From NCBI GenBank assembly GCA_002682825.1, contig NOKP01000048.1:62001-126000 (forward strand): a DNA stretch of 64,000 bases. Reading direction: 5' to 3'. The stretch comes from Neonectria sp. B-13 (lineage: Eukaryota; Ascomycota; Sordariomycetes; Hypocreales; Nectriaceae). How positions within the stretch are numbered: position 1 is the stretch's first letter; every line of letters begins with the position of its first letter. Both the position numbers and the translations under genes were made by a program. Below are positions 55,460-64,000 of this stretch, piece by piece. Below the pieces are notes generated by a model that had not been told where the DNA came from, ran no database searches, and saw only the letters and a program-made list of their open reading frames with translations.

Positions 55460-57689
55460 ATGCGCAACTTGCCCTCGCAGCTTTTCCCGTTTCCAGACCT
55501 TTGATCCCACATCCTGCCCCATCTATTCGTCCGATGTATCTCATTACCTGTCATAACCCAGAAAAAGCATTGCCCGCCCCTCCATCGAGACTACTCCCAT
55601 ATAGAGCCCCTCCACAAAGCGGTCTGACACAAAAGGAGACATGAAAACTGCCGTTCGGTTGCACTTGATGCTACCTTCGCCGAATTGTGACAACGAGCCG
55701 GCCCGCGAACGAGGAAACACGACGGGAAGAGAGGGGCAGCCCAAGACACACACAGACATTAACACGTAGTCGCGGCATCTTTGCCCATCCTGTCACGCCC
55801 AAGTCGAAATCAATACGTTTATGACGACGCCGTGCATCAACGCGCCAACACGGTGAGAGAGAAATGGGCCCGGTCCTGTCTCGTCTCGTCTTGCGCACTT
55901 GCATCAACGCACGCCTCACACCCCGGGATGAGCTGTCGATCACGGGGTCGAGCGGATGACGTCAAGGGCGCCGTGTTCCCCTGGGATCTGGGCTGGGCCC
56001 GGTAGTTGCTGTGCGGCACGGACGCGCATGGCACCGCAACATGCAACATGCAACATGCTGTGCGCGTGAGCCGTGGTTCGTCGTCGTCGTCTCGCTCAGC
56101 GCCCGCGAGACCGACATCCCGGTAGCTCAAACGACCTGGGGCTGGGATTAGGGATTGGGATATCGCCAGCATCGCATCGTGCTATCCAGGGGCGGTCACA
56201 GCGCACGGGCTGAAGAAAAGCCCCCTCACTCATGTCAGTCTGTAGGTCAGTCAGTCAGTTGTTAGTCTCCGTCCATCCCGGAATTAGACAGTACGTGTAC
56301 GAAGCAGGATGGCGAATAGCGAGCCCCGGAGGACACCCCTTCCATTCCCTCCACTTCGCTGTCTCTTCCCGTCTGCCGTCCTCGCCCTCCGTCCACAGGT
56401 GACAGGTCTCCTACAGACTGCTCCAATCCCCCTGTACGAAGCAGGTCCCTTCGCGTCCCTGTAGTTCGGTACCGTGGCTTGGGCCTTGCGGGTAGCAAGG
56501 TGGGTACAGATGGCCAGTGGGCTGCGTGGGAAGATGGGAGATGGACCCTTGCCCCAGCCAAGGTCCTAGGATATCGCTGATCCCGCATTCCGAGGCAAGG
56601 GGCCTGGCGCTCTGACGCCTGGGGCGCTATCTGCCCTTTTTGCCCTGTCAACCTAGGCTCCTTAGCTCCCTTGCGAGGCCCTCTTTTTTCTCATCACGGC
56701 ATCTGGGCGTGTTCGCTCCGGAACAACACCACACCACACCGGGAGAGATCTGGACAAGCCTGACGGGGTTGCGCTTCGAGGGTTGGGCAGAAAGACCAGG
56801 GAGGGGGTGATGGGGGATCCGGGAAGAAGCAACGCGGCTATCACCGGACAGAGACGGGATGTAACGGCGGCTGAGCGAAGTAGTGGTCGACTGTCCAAGA
56901 TGGTCAAGCAAGTTGGGACAGACGGGCAAGAAACAAGCAAGAGTCCGCGGCAAGACACGTCCAAAGGCCCTGCAACTGGCTGACTCGAGCGTGACCTGTG
57001 GCGCACGTGGACAAGTATGGAGCCAACCATGGAGGGCTCCTGGGACGAGATATCTCCATACCGGTCTGGCGGGGGAGTGCCGCTTTGAGGATGGCTGCAG
57101 AAGAAGACATGGCATCCCTTCCACATGGCTGCCGTTCGTTGGTGCGGACCCTTCTTATGGCAGATGAGCTGGACGTAGGTTGAGGGCCACAATGCCTTGG
57201 TTGGCATTGGTGTTCCTTCTGCCATGCCGTGTTCTGTGATGAGAGGTCGAGAGCGTCGCTTGCCGTGTCTCGCTCCCCCAGTGTCTCTCCCCCAATGTCT
57301 CTCACCTAATGTCTCTCCTAACTAAGGTCTATCTTCCCACACGGCACCGCCTAATTTTCCTTCTTTTCGGACCCGAGTCTCGGACATCCAGTTTCGGGCC
57401 TTCCGTCTCGTTGTCTCAGTCTCTTGTATCAACTCCCAACGCATACCCTTCACTGCGCATCCCTGTCTACGCCCATTATGACTTGGCTTCACCAACACAT
57501 TTAAGTTGCCAGTGGTACCGCTGAGGTTGGATCAGTGTCTCGGGTCGACTCCGCGAACGCCCCTTGACGCCCACGGCATCCCCATGGTGCCCGCCCCCCC
57601 ATTCCGCACCCAGTCAGTTGGGACGGCTAAGATGGATGATCGAGTCGGGGCCCTCTCAGCCCCACGAGCGGATAAAGCGCCAACGATGC

Positions 57690-57749
57690 GTCCTGTACAT
57701 GTACCTCGTACATAAGCGCATATGTGTGTACTTCGCACATGTACAGGAC
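57690..57749. repeat. 60-bp inverted repeat / hairpin (right copy)
   Basis: Mirror of the hairpin at 35479-35538, with the same perfect 12-bp outer arms. Confidence 0.7.
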
Positions 57750-60700
57750 AAGGGGTATGAGTTGCAGTGGATAAGACCGCACAATAGTTCCAATTTGGCG
57801 GGAACGTGGCTGGTGAAGTGCGTCGAGAATCGAAAGATTCAGAAAAAGCAACGTTTGCCGCCAGGAGACGGCCCTCGAGCATCTGCGAGATTGTGTGTGG
57901 GCTTCGCACCTGAAACCAACAGCCTCACCGCCCCGGAATAGAGTGCTATCGCGAATAGAGGCATCGAACTGACGACAGTTCTATATTTCACTTTGATTAA
58001 TCCAAAGTGTCAGCTCTATGTTTAGCATATTCGTAGTCCGCCTCATGCAACACAGGCCCCTGCAATGGCCAGTCGGAAATGCCATGTCGATCTTCAGGGC
58101 TTCGATAGAGGCAATCCGGTGAACTGTCGAGACTAACACGAAAACCGACGTAGCTTGCAGAGTAAGTTGATAAACGAGTTTCAACGTAATAGGCCCGTAT
58201 CGCCGACTCGCCCCTAAATGATCATCGCCGAAAGAACCGAATACATCAACATAATAATGAACTATATTAGTTGTGTGTATGTTAGGGACAAGGCTGTGTA
58301 TGTTAGATAGTCGAAAGAAACCGGACATGTAGACAGGCTATGTACATCAATCGCTGTTCGAGATATCAACTGCGGCTATGTATCCCACCTCACATTGGCC
58401 GCCAGCCACTCCCTCGAGGCGAAGACGATTTTCCTTTGTCGGTCCGGTCGTCAGCGAATCCCGTTGTTCGAATTTACATGTCATCCGGAGCCTACCTCCG
58501 ACGACTCTGGCGGCACGAGGCAGTGGCGTCTTCGTGGGGGGCTCCCTTCAGGAGGAGGAGAACTAACTGGCTCGTGAGTAGGCCCGGCCCTTTTTCCATC
58601 TTCGGCTTTCTATCCGTTACAACTTTGCTTTTTCCTTCTCGATCGTCCCGATGGACTCATTTCCGCGGCGCTCCAACTTGCAAGACTTTCCCCTCGCGCA
58701 TCACGAACCGCTTAGATCATCCGCTAGCAGTTCGAATTGATGATTTGGCGCAGATGACATATCGCAATGCTCGAGGGTTCGATGCTGGGATTCCAAGAGT
58801 CGGTCAGGCGATCGTATCCACAAACCACCCCAGCCCCAATTACCCCGTAACGATCACCAACCATCCCTTCAACCCTTGTGCGGTCGGAGTTCGGTCTTTG
58901 GGTGTGATCGCTGTCACAGCCGCACTAATCACTTCAGACTTCCCGTATGACTCTTGGCACGCCGTACGGAGTGGTTATCGCCGATTTGCCCTAGAGACTC
59001 AGCTTCAAGGTCCGGGTGTTCAGCTTACCGATACGGGTTGTCTCATGCCCGCGCCACCCGGCAGTTGTGACAGGAACACACTACGACTTTCTTGTCTTAG
59101 TATTGAACCTAGTTAGATGTGATACGGACGCTGGGGAGAAATGGGTATTCCGGCGAACCACACAAAGTAGAACCCCGATGGAAATATCACCGAAGTCGGA
59201 TTTTCTGTAGAAAGGTTCTGTCTTTGGTGTCATGTCATGTCTGCCACGAAGCTAGAACACGACCACGAGCAAACTAACAGAGTAGTTCGAATTGTCAACC
59301 GTGGCCGTGGGTCTGCTACTGCGACGTAGAAGTTAAAAAGAATTGCTGTGGGTTTCTTGGGCGCCTCACGAACCTGGGGTTCAGGGTAAGCTTTGTTCGA
59401 GAACAGACATTGGGAGTGCAAGTTTATCAAGAACCGGTCCTCAAGGAAACTACTTGACCAGAGCATTATTAACCGCAGAGGTCATTTTGGTTTGCACTGT
59501 TATTTCCATGTTATTTACTATATTGCTATGTCTGATGCTTGTGAATCAATACTATGTTGGTATTCCATCTTCCTATTCCTGTGAGATGCTCAGCGTGCAG
59601 ACGATGATTCAGCGTTGGTGGAAGGGAGTTAGATTCGTGTTCTATAAACAATGGGATGATATGTGTAAAGTAGACATGAAGGTAGAAAGCCCTGGTTGCA
59701 ACTGCTGCTCCGAGGGCTTCTGAAGATAGATGAGAGAGCCTTGCGCTGGAACGATCCAGCAAAATAGGTCGTCCCAGGTTTTCCCGCCTCATGCCCCTCA
59801 TGTGCTTGGTAGAAAATGGATGCCGGCGGCCCCGGATTTGCTGAAGATTGGCTTGCCACCTTTGTGGCCATGCTGGGACCATTGACAGCAAGTATGAGAG
59901 CTCCTAACTTATCCTTGAGCCCAATACCAGCTGCGTGGAAGCCGAGTTCGCCGGTGGAAAGCCGTTGCGGATTCTTTTTGCGCAGTGAAGGAGGAGGTCC
60001 TCACTGCTTCGATCTTCTCTATCATCGCTGGCCCTCCGGGAGGAGCGCCAGACTTGAATTTATCTATGCTATATGTATCTGTGATATCAAGTCTTAAGTA
60101 GCACCGAAACCAGAAGATCTGAAGCCTGGCCACAGTTATCCGCTGCGATTTCATCACTCACTTCTGCGTTGCTGGGCTGAGCCCAACGAGGCCCGATGAG
60201 CCCTCGCTTGGGAATCACCTCGCCAAAACCACCCCACGTGTCACCTTATTGCACTTCGCTGAACGACCGCTATGGACGTCCCATCCGAAGACGAAATACG
60301 ACTTACGGGCCGAACATGGTCCTGCTGATCCGGTTGGGCAAGGTTATGCGGCCGCCGAAGCGGTCGTGAGCCGAAGACACACAACACAGCGGGGGCATGC
60401 CTTCACGTCGGGAACCAGTATACGTCTATGCAAGAAATAACAATCACTATAGCTCATTGGCGGCTTATATTCAGCACCCTATGAAAAATTACTACCAAGC
60501 GCTCACCCGCGTGCCCATTTTGGCACCTTCACCGCAACATCTGATTTCGGCCAAAGGTCGACAAGCATACAGGCCCCCTTGAGCATACACGCAGGTAAGG
60601 AAAGAGGGCCAGGCTGATCAATTTGTTGGTCTGGTAGAGATGATCATTCTCAAAACACCTTCATCCCGTGGGCACCTTCTAACAAGCTTGCGGTGACGGA

Positions 60701-61008
60701 TGCTGACTGACATCAGGAGCAGCCATCGACCAGCGGACAACGACCGCGCGGACTGAGCCTGGCCGGAAAAGCATACTCTTGGCTCATTCGACGATGCCCA
60801 ATATAATCAAAGATTCCAACAAAGACAAACAAGGTCGGCGGCTGGTCGAGACTCAAGTCACAATTTCTTACTTTTAAGGTAGTTTGGAAATGGGAGAAAC
60901 AATCTTGCTTTTGGATATGTATAACCACACGCTTCAAAGCTATTCTAGCTAATATGTACCAGACACAGTTTTTGCCGAAATCCAAAATACATCATATACT
61001 CATATAAC

Positions 61009-64000
61009 TTAATAGACCTCGAGGACGTATCGGCCCTCTTCCTTGAGCTTCTCAATCTCTTTCCGGGGGTCAATCTTCTTGCCGGCGGCCTTGGCCTCGG
61101 CAGCGATGGCCTCCTCGAGCACCTTTGTCACGTCGGGCACTGGCCACGTAGGACCACACAGGTAGAAGCTGCCTTCATCCTGGATGTAGGCCTTGGCGAT
61201 CTCCTTCAGGGTCTGGCGCATCCTGTCCTGGATGTAGATCTTCTGAGGCTGGTCACGAGAGAACGCAGAACCGATGAGAGTGACGACACCTGCAGCCAGG
61301 TACGCCTCCCACTCCTCACCATAGAGGTACTCCTCACGCTTGTGACGAGAACCAAGGTACAGGAGGATGGAACCAATCTCCTTGCCCTGAGCCTTCTGCA
61401 TGGCACGGTACTGGACGAAGGCACGGAAGGGAGCGAGACCCGTTCCGAGACCAGCCATGATGAGAGGCGCGGTATCCTTGGTGGGAAGCTTCATGACTGA
61501 AGGCTTCACGGAGGCAGTGACCCTGGCGCCGACCGGCAGCTGGCTGAGGTAGCGGGTGGCTTGGCCGTAACGGGTGCGTCCGCGAGGGTCGACCCAGTCA
61601 ACCACGACAATCATGAGGGAGACGGAGTTGGGAGTCACGGCCTGAGCAGAAGCGATCGAGTACTCACGGCGCTTCATGGGACTGACGATCTTGAGCAGGT
61701 CGTGGAAGCTGGGATGAGCAGACTTGAACTCCTGCAAGACGTCCACGTAGGTGAGAGTCTCAATATCGGAGCGGTTCTTGAAGTCCTCAGCACCAGCTTG
61801 GCCACCCAAGGCCTCGAGCTTGCCCTTCTCGACCTCATCGGTGGCGAACTCAGCCAACGCCTCGTAGAATCGCTTGGGGGGCTTGCCCAGGATATCGACG
61901 TTCTGAATCAAGGCCTGGTAAACAGTGCGGACTTCAGCCACAGCATCGTCCTCACGCGAGGGGACTTGCACAAGCTCGGCCGGGTTGAGGCCATAGAACT
62001 CGATGAAATCGTTGACTTCCCGCTCGTCATTCTCAGCGTGGATACCCAGAGCCTCACCAATCTTGTAGGTGAGACCAGAGTTACCCAGGTCGAACTCGAT
62101 ATGGAAGATGTTGCGGTCGTAGTCACCGGGGGTAAGGCGGCGGTTCTCCTTGACGGTGATGGTGGCAGTCTTGACAGACAATTCAGGTCGCAGACCAGCT
62201 TCCGTGCCATAGGCTTCCTTGAAAGCAAGGGCCTTGGCAGCAACCTGCCAATCATGGAGCTCCAGAGACTCCTCAACCTCCTCCTTCTGGTGAGCGACGA
62301 AGCTATTGCTCTGGATGGAGTCGGGAAGGTTGGGGTCAACAAAGTCGGCATCAACCTCGGCCCAGGTAGCAGGGACTTCGAACTGGCGAAGACAAACTGC
62401 GAGAGCGTCGAGAGCCCCGTAGATGGTAGGAGTCTTGCCCTCGATAACTAGTTCTTCGAGATGGTTGGCGGGGATCTGAGGAAGGGCAACCTTGGAGAAA
62501 GCGAGCTCGAGCAGGAGCTTGGCAGAGAGAGGGTCTTTCTCGAGAGCAGGTAGGTCGGAGATATCTAGGATGTAAAGTTCACCAGACTTCTCCTGGATAG
62601 CCTTGCGGAAGGCAACGGGCAGTCTCTTCTCCACTTCGTCTTCCTTGAAGTTGGGAAGCTTGACGATGATCGTTCCACCGTTCACCAGGCTCTTGACCAC
62701 GTCGATCTCCTTAAGGATCTTCTCGTCTCCAACAACAACGGCGTTGGCCTCTTCAATGTCGTAAGGGGCCTCGAGAGCCTTCTTGGAAGACCGAAGGTCG
62801 CTTCGGACGATACCACCCTGGGTGAGGTTGTCATATGTCTCGTTGACGTAGACGTTGGAGGTCGACTCCTTGGCAAGGAGGTTACCAAGAGCACGGGGGG
62901 AGTTGATGGCAGGCGAGTCATCGAGGTCCCAGAATGTGTACTGCTCAGCCTGAATAAGAGAAGGCAGCTTCTTGGCCTCGCCCTCGTTGCCGAAGATCCT
63001 GTGGAGGGTGTTGACCAGGCTCTGAGGAGTCAATGCCTGGGCGGGAGTGTACTTGATGTCGAGAACATCGGGCTCCTGGTCAAACTTGCCGGAGAAGGCG
63101 ACGGTGGTGAGAACATCGCTGTAAAGAGCAGACTGGGTGGCCTCATCCTGAACAGCAAGGTCGTCCTTGACCTGGCCCAGGACGGAAATGGTGCGGACAG
63201 AAGCAGGGATAGCGTTCAGGAAGGCCTCCTCAATGAAGGGACGGTAGACTCGGACGTTGACGACGCCGACCTTGGCACCGTCGGCGGCAAGCTTGGTGAT
63301 GACCTGCTTGGCGACCTGGGTCTCGGCGCTTCCAAAGGCGACGAGGACAACATCGGGAGTCTCGTGGCCGTGGTACTCGAAAGGCTGGTAGATGGTCCCG
63401 AGCTCATCGTTGAAGACCTTCAACAACTCGACGACCTTGCCGGCGGTGTCGAGACGAGTGTTCAGCTTGCCGACCTCGGCGGTGAGCTTGGTGTACAGGT
63501 CGGCAATACCGGTCTCGCTCAGGGCATCGACGACTCGGAGAGTCTCCCTGGCGGTGCGAACGCCATCGTAGATGTGAAGAGTGGGCAGGAGGGAGGCCAG
63601 GAGAGTTGAGAAGAGGGCCATGTGCTGGGCCTCGTAGGTGGATGCGCTGGCAACCAGGCCGAGGCCGAGGTCCTCCGCAAGCCGGAGCGCAGTGTCGTAG
63701 TTGCAGACAATACCGTCGCTGTGTGAGTAGTCAACGGCGGCAATGTGGGCGACGAATGGGCTGGAGACGCCATAGAGGAGGGAGAGCTGGTCTAGGGTTC
63801 CACGCAGCTGCTGCAGGCTGCCCGAGGGAGCGACCAGAGACTGGGGGATGTGACGCTTGGTGACATCAAAGTCCGGGGAGAAGATGTAGCCCAGGGCGAG
63901 GGTGCCAGCGCCTACGCGGGTTTGCGAGGGCAACACGGTGGTGGCGTATCCGTGGATGTTCTTCTCCTTCTTGGCCGCCCAGTCTTTGAGAGCAATGTCG
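61009..64000 (-). CDS. MET10: Sulfite reductase flavoprotein alpha subunit, right (inverted) copy, cut by window edge
   Basis: Identical to the gene at 29040-32219 over all visible sequence, from the stop codon at 61009 back to the window edge. The mirrored start codon would fall at 64188, so about 188 nt (the first 62-63 codons) lie outside. The FAD and NADPH motifs are intact. Whether the 5' end and promoter are also duplicated cannot be seen here. Confidence 0.93.
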   Translation of the reverse strand, partial: DIALKDWAAKKEKNIHGYATTVLPSQTRVGAGTLALGYIFSPDFDVTKRHIPQSLVAPSGSLQQLRGTLDQLSLLYGVSSPFVAHIAAVDYSHSDGIVCNYDTALRLAEDLGLGLVASASTYEAQHMALFSTLLASLLPTLHIYDGVRTARETLRVVDALSETGIADLYTKLTAEVGKLNTRLDTAGKVVELLKVFNDELGTIYQPFEYHGHETPDVVLVAFGSAETQVAKQVITKLAADGAKVGVVNVRVYRPFIEEAFLNAIPASVRTISVLGQVKDDLAVQDEATQSALYSDVLTTVAFSGKFDQEPDVLDIKYTPAQALTPQSLVNTLHRIFGNEGEAKKLPSLIQAEQYTFWDLDDSPAINSPRALGNLLAKESTSNVYVNETYDNLTQGGIVRSDLRSSKKALEAPYDIEEANAVVVGDEKILKEIDVVKSLVNGGTIIVKLPNFKEDEVEKRLPVAFRKAIQEKSGELYILDISDLPALEKDPLSAKLLLELAFSKVALPQIPANHLEELVIEGKTPTIYGALDALAVCLRQFEVPATWAEVDADFVDPNLPDSIQSNSFVAHQKEEVEESLELHDWQVAAKALAFKEAYGTEAGLRPELSVKTATITVKENRRLTPGDYDRNIFHIEFDLGNSGLTYKIGEALGIHAENDEREVNDFIEFYGLNPAELVQVPSREDDAVAEVRTVYQALIQNVDILGKPPKRFYEALAEFATDEVEKGKLEALGGQAGAEDFKNRSDIETLTYVDVLQEFKSAHPSFHDLLKIVSPMKRREYSIASAQAVTPNSVSLMIVVVDWVDPRGRTRYGQATRYLSQLPVGARVTASVKPSVMKLPTKDTAPLIMAGLGTGLAPFRAFVQYRAMQKAQGKEIGSILLYLGSRHKREEYLYGEEWEAYLAAGVVTLIGSAFSRDQPQKIYIQDRMRQTLKEIAKAYIQDEGSFYLCGPTWPVPDVTKVLEEAIAAEAKAAGKKIDPRKEIEKLKEEGRYVLEVY

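Larger units (their letters stand above)
54194..61008. other. 6.8-kb convergent intergenic desert (right copy)
   Basis: Mirror of 32220-39034 with the same hairpin, microsatellites and homopolymer-rich tracts. No gene supported. Confidence 0.45.
46764..64000 (-). repeat. Right arm of the giant inverted repeat
   Basis: Reverse complement of 29228-46464 with no difference found. It is cut by the window edge within the sulfite reductase gene, so its true length is unknown. Confidence 0.97.

Noticed and set aside
29228..64000. Telomere- or chromosome-end-associated palindrome
   Set aside because: No TTAGGG-type array is present anywhere in the window, including at the centre; nothing supports a chromosome end.

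Overview
The window is nuclear DNA of a filamentous ascomycete (Pezizomycotina). The signs are genes split by short introns (about 50-140 bp) with GTAAGT-like donors, a Zn(II)2Cys6 regulator, a fungal rhodopsin-domain (PTH11-like) membrane protein, a CYP53-type P450 with its own reductase, a Met10-type sulfite reductase subunit and an amadoriase-type oxidase. A sordariomycete is my best guess, but the sequence alone does not fix the genus. Exon borders were read by hand from splice signals, reading phase and family motifs. Every spliced CDS below keeps an open frame and a length divisible by three. Region 1 (1-28 kb, single copy) looks like a nutrient-catabolism neighbourhood. In order it holds a GMC oxidoreductase (-), a rhodopsin-domain membrane protein (+), a myo-inositol 2-dehydrogenase-like Gfo/Idh/MocA enzyme (-) and a myo-inositol-type sugar transporter (-). 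A Zn2Cys6 regulator (+) diverges from the transporter. A CYP53-like benzoate hydroxylase (-) is head-to-head with an NADPH-P450 reductase (+), followed by an acidic-amino-acid/dicarboxylate symporter (+). The dehydrogenase and transporter would supply and oxidise inositol. The P450 and reductase form a self-contained hydroxylase/electron-donor pair. The regulator lies between the two modules. Region 2 (about 29-46.5 kb) holds the sulfite reductase flavoprotein subunit (+), a fructosyl-amino-acid-oxidase-like flavoenzyme (-) and a small C2H2 zinc-finger protein (-), separated by long stretches with no gene I can support. Region 3 (46.76-64 kb) is region 2 again, in reverse orientation. Every position x of 29,228-46,464 pairs with 93,228-x. 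The offset is constant at every gene and microsatellite I compared, so I see no indel and found no base difference. Between the arms lie exactly 100 N and then 199 bp found only on the right side. The repeat runs off the right edge of the window inside the second sulfite reductase gene, so the arms are at least 17,237 bp long. This is the main structural feature. It is either a redundant-contig or fold-back assembly error or a very recent palindromic duplication. The 100-N join, the one-sided 199 bp and the lack of divergence all favour an assembly error, but sequence alone cannot decide.
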